A stretch of DNA of 47,524 nucleotides from UMGS1484 sp045593325. Lineage in GTDB: Bacteria; Bacillota; Clostridia; Oscillospirales; Acutalibacteraceae. Shown here one piece after another: positions 15,116 through 24,552 of this stretch. The notes beneath the pieces are model-generated. The model made no database searches. It was not told where the DNA came from and saw only the letters and a program-made list of their open reading frames with translations. Position 1 is the first letter of the stretch, and the number at the start of each line of letters is the position of its first letter. The translations under genes and the position numbers were made by a program. Where the stretch lies: contig JAZNWL010000027.1 of assembly GCA_045593325.1 (NCBI GenBank), positions 1-47,524 of the forward strand, given 5' to 3'.

Positions 15116-17143
15116 TTACTGAATCAATACCCCTGACTGCCCGCCGGTATAGGCTTCTCCCTGATAAAAGAAGTAGGCATCAAAAATATCCTGGGTAGGT
15201 TGGGCGCATCCTGAACCGTATCCACCCTTTTCCACCACCGTTACCACGGCAATTTCAGGATTTTCATAGGGGGCAAAGGCAACGAATACCCCGTTGTTGT
15301 ATTCCACACCCTTGTCGTACACGGTAGCGGTCCCGGTTTTCCCCCCTACCTGGATGGGGTAATCGGCAAAGATGCTGGAAACCGACCCTTCGGTGGTAAC
15401 CGACAGCATCCCTTTCTTCACCACGTCATATACTTCCTGGGAAATGCCTGTAGTATCCAACACTTCCACCGAGGTTTTTTCAATCACTTGTGACAGGTCG
15501 TAATTGCGAATCTCATCGATCATGTGGGCTTTATAGCGGGTTCCCCCATTGGACAGGGTGGCAATATAGGTTGCCAACTGCAAGGGGGTAAAAGCATTAT
15601 CCGACTGGCCGATGGCGGCTTGCAGGGTATCACCGTCGCTCCAATAAGTATTGATGGATTCCCGATAGGTTCGCCCTGCCAGAATACCTGTGGCTTCGTT
15701 GAGTTCAATGCCGGTTTTGACACCCAACCCATATTTTTTGCAATACTCGTTGAGTTTGGTAATGCCCAACCGACGGCCACATTCATAGAAGAAATAGTTG
15801 CAGGACACCTGCAAGGCACCCACCACGTTTAAAGAACCGTGGTAATGCATACAGGATGGCTGATAGTCTTCATAATACCGATACACTTCCGAGCAGAAAA
15901 TAGATTCCCCCGAAGTGATCTTGCTTTCCTGCAAAGCAATGCTGGCGGTGGCAGGTTTAAAGGTAGAACCGGGGGCATAGATCCCGCTGAGAGCCCGATT
16001 GAACAAGGGGCGGGCAGGATTATTCAGCAAGTCTTCATAATCGGTCTGGTAGGTTTCCATATCATAAGAAGGATAAGTCACCGCCGCCAATACCGCCCCG
16101 GTATTGACATTCATCACCACAATGCTGCCTGCATTGGCAGAACGGGTATTGCGGTCGTTGGTGGAACCCAGTTTATGAATCAGGTTCTTCAAGGATTCCT
16201 GGGCAACCTGTTGAATATTACGGTCCAAGGTCAGCAAAATGGAATTGCCTGCCTGGGGACTGGTGGTGATTTCGGTGGCAACCACCTGGCCATTGGCATC
16301 ACGGGTGGTTTTCAATTCCCCGTTTTTCCCTCGAAGATAGTTTTCGGCATATTTTTCCATGCCGGATTTCCCAACCATATCGTTATAGGTATAACCCTGA
16401 GCTTTCAATTCTTCCCATTCTTCTTCATAAATGGGGCCGATGTTCCCGATGAGATGGGGAGCAATGGTGCCTGTGACATAGCTACGGGTGGTAACCACAG
16501 CAGTTTCCACCCCGGAAAGCCCCTCGGAAGATTCTTCAATTTTGGTTACCGTGTCCAGGCTGACTCCCTTAGCAAAGGTATAGGGAATGGTATCGGCATA
16601 ATCCGCCACCAACATGGTCAAGCGGATGCCCATAATTTTCCGCTGATCTGCCTGAGAATAGCCTTCCAGTTCAAACTGCTCAATCATGGCATCCACGCAG
16701 TTTTGGGCGGTAGCATAGTGGGCAAGCCCCAACTCCCGAATCATAGTGGCAGGAGAAATTTGCCCATCTTCCACAAAAGCATAGGGTGCCTTCCCTGTTA
16801 AGGGGCAGTTGTCCACCCACTTCTCCCCTGCTTTGGTGAGCAAATCGCACAACAGCAAAATGGTATCGTTTAATTTGTCGTCAGGCAGATAGATTTTGTT
16901 AAACACCAGGTTATAGGCTTCCTGGTTAGTGGCAAAAGCTCTGCCGTAACAGTCTAAAATTTCACCCCGTGCCGCCTGAATGGTGGTATAGGTGGCGGTG
17001 GTTGCCAAGGACTGATCAATATACTTGTCCCGATTAAGAATCTGCCAGTCGAACAACCGCGCGCCGTACACCGCCAGCACAGCCGCCAGGATGAGGCACA
17101 AAATTCCCACACGGGGATTCTTTTGTTTTTTGGATCTTGCCAT
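15116..17143 (-). CDS. mrdA: penicillin-binding protein 2 (elongasome transpeptidase)
   Basis: 675 residues. It has one N-terminal membrane helix (about 12-32), a dimerisation/pedestal region and a transpeptidase domain with the serine motif STFK (in GSTFKPATA), SCN (SCNYFFYE) and KTG (GGKTGTATV). It cross-links side-wall peptidoglycan with RodA and MreBCD. I chose ATG 17143 because it lies two bases after the mreD stop with GGAAAGGA before it; the longer frame to 17179 overlaps mreD. It is the last gene of the mre operon. Confidence 0.95.
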   Translation of the reverse strand: MARSKKQKNPRVGILCLILAAVLAVYGARLFDWQILNRDKYIDQSLATTATYTTIQAARGEILDCYGRAFATNQEAYNLVFNKIYLPDDKLNDTILLLCDLLTKAGEKWVDNCPLTGKAPYAFVEDGQISPATMIRELGLAHYATAQNCVDAMIEQFELEGYSQADQRKIMGIRLTMLVADYADTIPYTFAKGVSLDTVTKIEESSEGLSGVETAVVTTRSYVTGTIAPHLIGNIGPIYEEEWEELKAQGYTYNDMVGKSGMEKYAENYLRGKNGELKTTRDANGQVVATEITTSPQAGNSILLTLDRNIQQVAQESLKNLIHKLGSTNDRNTRSANAGSIVVMNVNTGAVLAAVTYPSYDMETYQTDYEDLLNNPARPLFNRALSGIYAPGSTFKPATASIALQESKITSGESIFCSEVYRYYEDYQPSCMHYHGSLNVVGALQVSCNYFFYECGRRLGITKLNEYCKKYGLGVKTGIELNEATGILAGRTYRESINTYWSDGDTLQAAIGQSDNAFTPLQLATYIATLSNGGTRYKAHMIDEIRNYDLSQVIEKTSVEVLDTTGISQEVYDVVKKGMLSVTTEGSVSSIFADYPIQVGGKTGTATVYDKGVEYNNGVFVAFAPYENPEIAVVTVVEKGGYGSGCAQPTQDIFDAYFFYQGEAYTGGQSGVLIQ

Positions 17144-17145
17144 GT

Positions 17146-17664
17146 TTAAATCCTTTCCTGTAATTGCCGACGAAACCATTTGAAAAACAAAGAGTACACG
17201 GCGCTAACCAAAGCGCAAACCCCTGCCGTCGGCAAAGAAAAACGATAAAAATAAGAAAAGTCATGACCGCCCATAATCCATTTGAACAGAATGCAATAAG
17301 CGGAGCAATACGTCAGTGCGGAGCATACGCAAAGAACAAAACGGGCATATCGGTTATGCATCAACAAATGATTGACTGCCAAACCGCAACCAATACCCAA
17401 CAAGGTCATAACCACTACGTGAAAGCCCACCGAAGGGGTGGTATACACGTCCAGCAAAAGCCCGGCACACAGCCCGAATACGCCCCCCACAAAGGGGCCG
17501 TAATTCATGCCGATGCCAATGACAAACGCCACGGCAGGTAACCCGGGCATTCCAAAAAAGGAGAGACCGCCCCCTGCGGCGCTTTGTAAAGTCACCGAAA
17601 ACAGCAACAACACCGAAAGCAAACCGTAGTGACAGTAGGTTTGCCATTTTCCCCCGTTATTCAT
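17146..17664 (-). CDS. mreD: MreD cell-shape membrane protein
   Basis: 172 residues with five or six transmembrane segments, the usual size and topology for MreD. It links MreC to the rest of the elongation machinery. I chose ATG 17664 with AAGGCGG eight bases before; an upstream TTG frame has no site. It overlaps mreC by eight bases and leads directly into mrdA. Sequence conservation in MreD is low, so the call rests strongly on gene order. Confidence 0.88.
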   Translation of the reverse strand: MNNGGKWQTYCHYGLLSVLLLFSVTLQSAAGGGLSFFGMPGLPAVAFVIGIGMNYGPFVGGVFGLCAGLLLDVYTTPSVGFHVVVMTLLGIGCGLAVNHLLMHNRYARFVLCVCSALTYCSAYCILFKWIMGGHDFSYFYRFSLPTAGVCALVSAVYSLFFKWFRRQLQERI

Positions 17665-18511
17665 TGGCGATACCGCCTTGTCCTTCAAATTGGGTAATCA
17701 CCATAACCTGGGTAATTTCTTTGACGTCCACAACCGGTTTCACCACAGCATAAAGAGAAACGTTGGCTTGTTCTTTTTTCACTTCTTCCACGGTACCGAT
17801 GATCAGCCCTTTGGGGAACACGCCCCCCGCCCCGGAGGTGACAACGTAGTCCCCGTTGGTAACGGCAGAGTTCCCGCTTAAATAGGAAAGACTGCAATAG
17901 CCCAGAGATAACAGTTCAGTGGACCCTTTTACCACCCCTGCTTCTTTGGTACGGCTGACCAACGCCCCTACGTGAAGGCTGGGGTCGATCACCGTGATCA
18001 CGGTGGACATGGTACTGCCCAACTGGGATATGTATCCCACCAGGCCATCCTTGGTAATAACAGGGTCATGCAGTGCCACACCGTCCCGACTGCCTGCGTC
18101 AATGGTAAAAGAGGCACAAACGTCCGCCCCGTCCCTGGCGGTAACGGTGGCAGGTTGGAAGGTATAGTCGCTGTTTTGTTCTTTCATTTCCAGGAATTGT
18201 TTATAAAACTCATTTTCCCGTTTATATTCGTCAAAATCCACCAGTTGTTCCCGATAGGTTCGGATTTCTTCCCGCAAACGGTTATTTTCGGTTTCCAGGG
18301 TATCCAACCGCCCCACGGCAGTAAACAACCCGTCAACGCCATTAGAAATGGCATTCCCCACCTTTTGGAAAGGAACCATAATAGCGCCCAAAAAGTCCGA
18401 CTGGGGAGAAAGACGTTTGCCGATGGTACCGAACAACAGGCTGACCACCAGCAACAGACAAACAATCACCGCGATGCTTTTAAACCCACGGCTTTGAAAA
18501 AATCTTTTCAC
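17657..18511 (-). CDS. mreC: MreC cell-shape protein
   Basis: 284 residues. It has a membrane anchor (about 10-30), a coiled coil (about 68-115, LETENNRLREEIRTYREQL) and the two-part beta domain typical of MreC (DPVITKDGLVGYI, GDYVVTSGAGGVFPKGLIIGTV). It acts outside the membrane to couple MreB to the peptidoglycan enzymes. It starts at GTG 18511, seven bases after AAGGAG, and lies 12 bases downstream of mreB. Confidence 0.95.
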   Translation of the reverse strand: MKRFFQSRGFKSIAVIVCLLLVVSLLFGTIGKRLSPQSDFLGAIMVPFQKVGNAISNGVDGLFTAVGRLDTLETENNRLREEIRTYREQLVDFDEYKRENEFYKQFLEMKEQNSDYTFQPATVTARDGADVCASFTIDAGSRDGVALHDPVITKDGLVGYISQLGSTMSTVITVIDPSLHVGALVSRTKEAGVVKGSTELLSLGYCSLSYLSGNSAVTNGDYVVTSGAGGVFPKGLIIGTVEEVKKEQANVSLYAVVKPVVDVKEITQVMVITQFEGQGGIANE

Positions 18512-18523
18512 AACGTTCTCCTT

Positions 18524-19543
18524 CTATTGGTTGGCATATTTTCTGCGGCGTTCAAAGAAATCCATGGGAATCCCCATTTCCAGCCGTTTCAAGGTGCCTT
18601 GCACAACACAATCCAGGGGGTTTTCCGCTACAAACACGGGGATCCCCGTTTCTTTGGAAATCAACAGGTCCAGCCCTTTCAGCAAAGCGCCGCCACCGGT
18701 TAAGGTAATGCCCCGGTCCACAATATCGCTTGCCAGTTCTGGAGGGGTTTTTTCCAGGGTACTGCGAACGGTATCCACAATACCTGCTACGGTATCTGCC
18801 AGGGCTTCCTGGATTTCGGTGGAGGTTACCACAACGTTTTTGGGCAACCCATCCATTAAGTTGCGCCCACGAACTTCCAGGCTTTCTTCTTCCCCCACAC
18901 ACATGGCGGAACCAATGGCCATTTTAATTTGTTCAGCAGTACGTTCCCCAATGAGAACGTTATATTTTTTCCGAACGTAGGAAATGATGGCATCGTCCAT
19001 ATCATCCCCACCCACGCGGGCAGATTGAGCGGTAACGATATCTCCCAAAGACAGCACTGCCACTTCGGAAGTCCCCCCGCCGATATCCACAACCATGCTT
19101 CCTGTGGGTTCGAACACAGGAAGTCCTGCCCCGATGGCGGCTGCCATGGGTTCTTCAATCAGGTCAACGTCTCTTGCTCCTGCTTGTACGGCGGCATCGT
19201 GCACGGCGCGAACTTCTACTTCGGTTACCCCCGAAGGAATACAGATCATAACTTTAATATGAGAAAACAAAGAACCTTTAATGGCATTGCGGATAAAGCG
19301 TTTTAACATGGCGGCAGTCACGTCAAAGTCGGCAATAACCCCGTCTTTCAAGGGGCGAACCGCCACAATGGAGCCGGGAGTTCTGCCAATCATATCTTTC
19401 GCCTGGGAGCCAACTGCCCGCACGGTTTCGTTGCGAACGTCCACCGCAACCACCGAGGGTTCTCTCATGACAATTCCTTTTCCTTTAATACAAACCAGGG
19501 TATTGGCGGTACCCAGGTCAATTCCGATTTCTCTGGTAAACAT
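18524..19543 (-). CDS. mreB: MreB rod-shape actin homologue
   Basis: 339 residues, family-typical length. The nucleotide-binding motifs are clear: GIDLGTANT near the N-terminus, DIGGGTSEVAV near residues 168-178 and GGGALLKGL near 288-296. It polymerises under the membrane and guides side-wall synthesis. AAGGAG precedes the ATG by about eight bases. It is the first gene of the mreBCD-mrdA operon, with its own promoter at 19615-19643. Confidence 0.97.
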   Translation of the reverse strand: MFTREIGIDLGTANTLVCIKGKGIVMREPSVVAVDVRNETVRAVGSQAKDMIGRTPGSIVAVRPLKDGVIADFDVTAAMLKRFIRNAIKGSLFSHIKVMICIPSGVTEVEVRAVHDAAVQAGARDVDLIEEPMAAAIGAGLPVFEPTGSMVVDIGGGTSEVAVLSLGDIVTAQSARVGGDDMDDAIISYVRKKYNVLIGERTAEQIKMAIGSAMCVGEEESLEVRGRNLMDGLPKNVVVTSTEIQEALADTVAGIVDTVRSTLEKTPPELASDIVDRGITLTGGGALLKGLDLLISKETGIPVFVAENPLDCVVQGTLKRLEMGIPMDFFERRRKYANQ

Positions 19544-19614
19544 ACTTTTTTCTCCTTCACCTTTGTTACAAATATGGTAAAGAAAGATACAATCTTCCTA
19601 TTCTATTCCAATTT

Positions 19615-19643
19615 ATTATAACCTCTTTCCCAAAAATTCACAA
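19615..19643 (-). promoter_or_regulatory. promoter of the mreBCD-mrdA operon
   Basis: TTGTGA (19643-19638), a 17-base spacer and TATAAT (19620-19615), about 70 bases before mreB. Confidence 0.7.
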
Positions 19644-19684
19644 TAGGTTTTATAAAGTTTCTTGATTTTTTTTACAAAGAGAAA

Positions 19685-19709
19685 CCGCCCTCCCTATTGG
19701 GGAGGACAG
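19685..19709 (-). terminator. terminator after paralogue 1
   Basis: A 10-base-pair hairpin with two G-U pairs (19685-19694 with 19700-19709). On the minus strand it is followed by TTTCTCTTT and lies 15 bases after the stop of the 19725-21974 gene. Confidence 0.7.
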
Positions 19710-19724
19710 TTGAAACAACTTCTT

Positions 19725-21974
19725 TTATTTTACAACTACACCCTGTCCGGACTGTTTGATCAGGCTGAAGAAGTTATAGGGATCAACGTATTCCACGGTT
19801 TTGCCTTTGGCAGCCGCATAGGCAACGTAATCTTCCGCAGTGGACAATATTTCACTGGGTTTCCAGGTTACAGTACGATATGCCGCAAAATGGTACCCTT
19901 TCATATTGTTCATAGCCCAGTCGTATAAATAAGCACTGTTGTTCTTGCCGACACCGATACGGCATTGAATATAAGGAACGCCGTTGTTGATGAGCAAGCG
20001 ATTGTCATTTCCTTTGTAATAAAGAGAACCTACGGGAGAGATTTGATTATACATATCCATAACCTTTTTATCAAAACTATTGCCGTTGTTGATAATAAAG
20101 CCGGTGATGTCCAAATCAAATTTTTCGTAGAATTTTTGACAATAAGCAATCCATGTGGCAGAACCATCCCCGGTGGAAGTGGGACGGACCTGTTGGCTTT
20201 CTGATAAGGTGACTCCCGAACGGAAGGCGGTGGGAACAACATAGCCTGCGCCGCTATCCCCTGCGGCAAAATAGTCCATATCAGACTTATTGCGGTAAAT
20301 ATAATCAAATGCCATGGGGATCCGATAGGAAAGGTTAGGGTTGTAAGACCACATCATGTTGACCTTGCCCCGTTTCCGGTCCCCACCGGCTTTGATCCAC
20401 ATGGTATAAACGTATTCTTTCATCCAGGCAGAGGAGTCATAGTCACCAATATAGAAAGTGAAATAATAGGTATTGGAATTATATACCTTTTTGGTTGCGG
20501 GTTCGGTGTTTTTAAACTCCGAAAGCAAGGGAACGTATTTATAATATACCGAACCATTGGTCATTTCTGCCAAGTCGGCAGCATCCGCTTCCATTGCTAA
20601 ATTATAACAGGTAACCAGCTCGGCAAAATAAGGTTCCAATTCCGTATCGCCTAAGGCTCCTTTATTATAATCTTTGTTATATTTAGACCACCAGGGAGGG
20701 AATCCCATGTTCATACCCATTGCCCCATTGGCGCGATCGTACCGTTTTTGGAAAATCTTACGCATCGTGGAGGCATCCAGTCCCACTTGACCTGCAGGAT
20801 CGTCACAGGCAATCTCACCTGTGTAAGGAGCCAGGTCATAGAAGAAACAGCGACGGGCAATATAATAATCGTGGCTGGTCAACTGATTCATGCCTTTATC
20901 GCTGAATCCGCTGCCGGGTGTAGTAGCGGCGGCATCCAAAGCATAAGCAACATACTGGGAAGAGCAACGATTGCCGTATTTTTCCAGAGCCCACAGGTAA
21001 GCGTCATTCTTGGCACTGCCGGTAGTGGAAATGGTGGTGCCTTGGATTTTTCCGGTACCGTTGTTTTTAAAGAGACCAGACAGGCTTGCTTTTTGTGCCA
21101 CACCCTTACTTCTTAAGGTGGTTGCCAGGGAACTGCCACTGCGAACGGGCAAGTAGCCGTCTACCCCGCAAATGGTGGCAGCAACGTTGGAGGTTGCCCA
21201 AACGTTGTTGTCCCAAAGAATCATACCACAATGTTTCAGTTGGTTGGCGAAGATTTCGAAGAATCGATCCTTGGAAGTGACGGTTACTCTTTGATAATCT
21301 TTGAATACACCGTCTTTCAAAATTTCGGTAAGCCAGGCGCTATCAGAGGTATCGCTGGAAAAGTAGATCAAGGAGCGATGATTTTCGTCCATCCCAAAAT
21401 CACGGTTTACAAGCCCCTGTAAGGACACAACCAACCGTAACATATCAAAACCGTCCAGCACATCGTTGGTGGCAGTGGATGCCGCCTTGGTAACCCCTCC
21501 GGTAATGATGTAAACGGTGTTGGGGGTAAGCCCGGTATTATCCATGACAAAGGAAGTGTCAGCGGTGGTATCTGTTTCATAAGCACCGTTAAAGGAGTTG
21601 GTGGTATCCAAAGCTGGAGCGGGTTCCGGTCCAACATCCAACTGATAAATCATGCCGGAAGCAAATTCAACCAATTTGCCAACGGCATACTTCAGGATAT
21701 CCAAAGCATCCTTGGCATTGATTTCACCATCGTCGGTGGGATCAGCAAGAATCATCTGAACTTCACTAAACAAAGTCTTGCCAACAGCATATTTCAACAC
21801 CGCCAAAGCATCTTTGGCATTGACAGCCTCATCACCGTCAACATCACCATAATAAAACCAGTCGGTGTTATAGGTTCCTTCTCCAACAGATGCCGCGGAG
21901 GCAGGAACCCAGCCTGCACTCCCCACGGACAAAACCAAAAGCACTGTTAAGAAGAACGCGCAAATACGTTTCAT
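19725..21974 (-). CDS. GxGYxYP-type protein with dockerin, paralogue 1
   Basis: 749 residues, secreted: the signal peptide ends near ASA (about residue 28). Two dockerin-type calcium repeats lie at 43-101 (GDVDGDEAVNAKDA, then DPTDDGEINAKDA, where Pro-Thr weakens the second loop). The main domain (about 120-749) has SLQGLVNRDFG, LWDNNVWATSNVAATICG, STGSAKNDAYLWALEKYG, GDYDSSAW (510-517) and GAGYVVP (575-581). The last motif and the preceding GD are hallmarks of GxGYxYP putative glycoside hydrolases; activity is not proven for the family as far as I know. It lies 18 bases after paralogue 2, so the two are one transcript. LWDNNVW replaces the LWDGNVP of the other members. Confidence 0.85.
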   Translation of the reverse strand: MKRICAFFLTVLLVLSVGSAGWVPASAASVGEGTYNTDWFYYGDVDGDEAVNAKDALAVLKYAVGKTLFSEVQMILADPTDDGEINAKDALDILKYAVGKLVEFASGMIYQLDVGPEPAPALDTTNSFNGAYETDTTADTSFVMDNTGLTPNTVYIITGGVTKAASTATNDVLDGFDMLRLVVSLQGLVNRDFGMDENHRSLIYFSSDTSDSAWLTEILKDGVFKDYQRVTVTSKDRFFEIFANQLKHCGMILWDNNVWATSNVAATICGVDGYLPVRSGSSLATTLRSKGVAQKASLSGLFKNNGTGKIQGTTISTTGSAKNDAYLWALEKYGNRCSSQYVAYALDAAATTPGSGFSDKGMNQLTSHDYYIARRCFFYDLAPYTGEIACDDPAGQVGLDASTMRKIFQKRYDRANGAMGMNMGFPPWWSKYNKDYNKGALGDTELEPYFAELVTCYNLAMEADAADLAEMTNGSVYYKYVPLLSEFKNTEPATKKVYNSNTYYFTFYIGDYDSSAWMKEYVYTMWIKAGGDRKRGKVNMMWSYNPNLSYRIPMAFDYIYRNKSDMDYFAAGDSGAGYVVPTAFRSGVTLSESQQVRPTSTGDGSATWIAYCQKFYEKFDLDITGFIINNGNSFDKKVMDMYNQISPVGSLYYKGNDNRLLINNGVPYIQCRIGVGKNNSAYLYDWAMNNMKGYHFAAYRTVTWKPSEILSTAEDYVAYAAAKGKTVEYVDPYNFFSLIKQSGQGVVVK

Positions 21975-21992
21975 AGAGATCTTTCCTTTCTG

Positions 21993-24437
21993 TTATTTCA
22001 CCTGATATCCTTGGCCTGATTCTTTTGCCAAAGCAAGCAAAGAATGCAGTTCCACATATTGAACCTTCAGGTCTTTCCCTGCGGCATATTCTTCGAAATC
22101 GTTCACAAGTCGGCTCACACCGGTGGGAGACCAGCAAACGGTTCTGTAAGCACCGAAATTGTATCCCGCCATACGGTCGGTTGCATGATTATACATAGTA
22201 GGTGTTTTGGCATCTGTGCTTTGGCTTTCTTCACCCAGGCCGTTCTGACAGTAAATATAAGGCACGCCTTTATAATTGGTCATTAAGGCGCCACTGCCGT
22301 TGTGCAAACCGCCCATGGTGGAAAAACTGCTATACATACCCAATATGTCGGTGGTGTAACTGTTACTGCCGTTGATGATAAAGCCGGTGGCTTTCATATC
22401 AAACCGTTCATAGAATTTTTTACAGTAGTTTGCCCATTGAACGTCTCCGTTTTCATAGGGGCGTTCTTCACGGCTGTAAGAAAGGGTGTTGCCAAACAAC
22501 CCCGAGGGGATAATGTAACCTGCGCCACTGTCCCCGGCGGCGAAGAATTCATTGTTCTTTTTATTGGCATAAATATAATCGAAAATCATGGGTACACGGT
22601 TGGAAAGATTGGGGTTAAAGCACCAGGTAATGGGCAATGCGCCTCTGGCACGGTCCCCGCCGTTTTTCATGAAAAATTCATAAACGTGTTCTTTCAACCA
22701 GGCAGAAGAGTCATAGTCTCCCATGTAGATGGTGTAATAATAGGTATCATCACTGTAGGACAACCCGGAGGTTTTATAATAATCTTCAAAATTATTTTTA
22801 TATTCCTTTTGCAAAGGAACGTATTTATAATAGGCAGAACCATTGGTCATGGAAGAAGGATGGGCAGCATCGGCTTCTTTTGCCAGGTTATAGCAGGTGA
22901 TGTATTCACAATACAGCCATTCGATCCAGGTACCTTTCATAGTGCCCTGACCACTGGTATCGGTGTATTTCAGCCACCAGGGAGGGAATCCCATTAACTG
23001 ACCTATGGCACCCTTTGCCCGTTCATAACGGCGGGCATAGATCATCAGCATAGTTTCATTGTCAATGCCTTCCGCTGCCTGTTCGATTTCCCGTACATCT
23101 TCCCACTCATATCCGGTAATGGCTTTCCCGCAACCGGCGCAGATGGGGTCGTCAATTTGCATCAGAGTTTCAAAGTCGTAATACCCTTTTACCGAGCAAT
23201 GAGGACAAGCAACTTCATATTGCTTTTGTTGAGCAGGGTCATCGCAAGCGGCTTCCCCTTTATAGGGAGCCAGGTCGAAGAAGAAACAACGACGGGCAAT
23301 GAGATAATCATGGTTGGAAAGGCAGTGTGCAGCGTAGTTTTTCAGCAATGCGGTGGGGTTGTCTTCATAGGCTTCGTATCCACGAATGGTGCAAGCACCG
23401 TCCAGGATATATGCCAGATAGTTGGAAGAACAACGGTCAAAATACTTTTCCAATGCCCAACGATAAGCATCGTTCTTGGCACTGCCGGTGGAAACCACGT
23501 TAGTTCCTGTAATTTTTTCACCTTTTTTGCCGTTGACGAACAAATCCACCAAGGATTGTTTTTCTGTAATACCTGCGGCTTTTAATTCATCGTGCAGAGG
23601 GCTTTTTGCCAGCACAGGCAAATAACCGTCCAGACCGCAGATGGTAGCGGCAACGTTGGAGGTAGCGGGAACGTTGCCATCCCACAGAATGATACCGCAA
23701 TATTCAATCTGGGCTTTGAAAATTTCCAGGAATTTTCCCCAGGAAGAAACAACACACCGTTCCATACCGGCATAAACCGAACCTTCGGAGGTCATGTAAT
23801 CCCACCATTTACTGTCGGTGGCATTGGTGGTGCAATACAAAATAGAGGTATGGTTACTGTCCCGTCCGAAATCCCGGTTGATCAGCCCTTGCAAACTAAA
23901 GACCAAACGTTGAACGTCGGTGGAGGCGAAAACGCCGGAGTTGAGCATGTATACGGTATTGGGGGCAAGCCCGGTCATATCCATAACAAAACTGTTGTCG
24001 GCGGTGGTATCTTCCTGATACGCGCCGTTCACTGACAAGGAAGTATCGTAAGTAAAGTCACTTTCTTTATAATCCACGTAAGTGGCATCCGGGTCCACGT
24101 AGCCTTCGGCGGAAACTTCATAGGTATCAATGTAGTCCCCGGCAGTAAAGGCACTGAGTTTTTTTACCGAATATCTCAAAATGTCCAAGGCGTCTTTGGC
24201 GTTGATGGCTTTATCCAGGTTAACATCTGCCAGAAGCATTTGTTTTTCGGTGAAGGTTTGTTTTTGCACGGCATAACGCAAAGTCATCAAAGCATCCTTT
24301 GCGTCAACCTGATAGGAATCGTCCAGGTCGCCGTAATACCCTGCTGCTTCCCCGAACATAACGTTGGCAGAAACCACAGGAGTCATTACCGAACAACACA
24401 AAAGGACAGCTAAAAGCAAAGCAAGTTTTTGTTTCAT
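21993..24437 (-). CDS. GxGYxYP-type protein with dockerin and zinc-ribbon insert, paralogue 2
   Basis: 814 residues. It has a signal peptide (ending VVSA, about residue 24), a dockerin pair at 36-96 and a catalytic-type domain with LWDGNVPATSNVAATICG (about 251-268), NHDYLIARRC (375-384), CDDPAQ (398-403), GDYDSSAW and GAGYIIP (638-644). Unique to this copy is an insert of about 50 residues at 406-456. It carries CPHC (411-414) and CAGC (433-436), a zinc-ribbon-like pair. The usual closing DPYTYF block is replaced by ELHSLL. It is expected to be extracellular, where four free cysteines would be unusual unless they bind metal. It is co-transcribed with paralogue 1. Confidence 0.85.
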   Translation of the reverse strand: MKQKLALLLAVLLCCSVMTPVVSANVMFGEAAGYYGDLDDSYQVDAKDALMTLRYAVQKQTFTEKQMLLADVNLDKAINAKDALDILRYSVKKLSAFTAGDYIDTYEVSAEGYVDPDATYVDYKESDFTYDTSLSVNGAYQEDTTADNSFVMDMTGLAPNTVYMLNSGVFASTDVQRLVFSLQGLINRDFGRDSNHTSILYCTTNATDSKWWDYMTSEGSVYAGMERCVVSSWGKFLEIFKAQIEYCGIILWDGNVPATSNVAATICGLDGYLPVLAKSPLHDELKAAGITEKQSLVDLFVNGKKGEKITGTNVVSTGSAKNDAYRWALEKYFDRCSSNYLAYILDGACTIRGYEAYEDNPTALLKNYAAHCLSNHDYLIARRCFFFDLAPYKGEAACDDPAQQKQYEVACPHCSVKGYYDFETLMQIDDPICAGCGKAITGYEWEDVREIEQAAEGIDNETMLMIYARRYERAKGAIGQLMGFPPWWLKYTDTSGQGTMKGTWIEWLYCEYITCYNLAKEADAAHPSSMTNGSAYYKYVPLQKEYKNNFEDYYKTSGLSYSDDTYYYTIYMGDYDSSAWLKEHVYEFFMKNGGDRARGALPITWCFNPNLSNRVPMIFDYIYANKKNNEFFAAGDSGAGYIIPSGLFGNTLSYSREERPYENGDVQWANYCKKFYERFDMKATGFIINGSNSYTTDILGMYSSFSTMGGLHNGSGALMTNYKGVPYIYCQNGLGEESQSTDAKTPTMYNHATDRMAGYNFGAYRTVCWSPTGVSRLVNDFEEYAAGKDLKVQYVELHSLLALAKESGQGYQVK
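23070..23222 (-). other. coding insert for a zinc-ribbon-like module
   Basis: This part of paralogue 2 encodes the two CxxC pairs. The other six paralogues go straight from CDDP to the RYxRA helix here with only 12-20 intervening residues. Confidence 0.65.
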
Positions 24438-24459
24438 TGTTATCTCCTTAATAGTGAAA

Positions 24460-24504
24460 GAGGCTGTCGCAAAAAGGGAGCAAATCCTCTGTTGCGACAG
24501 CCTC
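24460..24504. terminator. hairpin between paralogues 3 and 2
   Basis: A perfect 13-base-pair stem (24460-24472 with 24492-24504) around a 19-base loop. It lies between the stop of paralogue 3 and the start of paralogue 2. The T-run is short, so it may attenuate rather than end the transcript. I see no clear promoter for paralogue 2. Confidence 0.55.
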
Positions 24505-24552
24505 GTGAAATTATGCTTTCAAAAAGAAACTGTCAATCAAGCGATATTGAAA

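Noticed and set aside
15839..16801. A 320-residue plus-strand frame opposite mrdA
   Set aside because: Antisense shadow of the PBP2 gene; similar long shadows occur opposite the CDF (40114-41172) and ABC genes (42905-44107).
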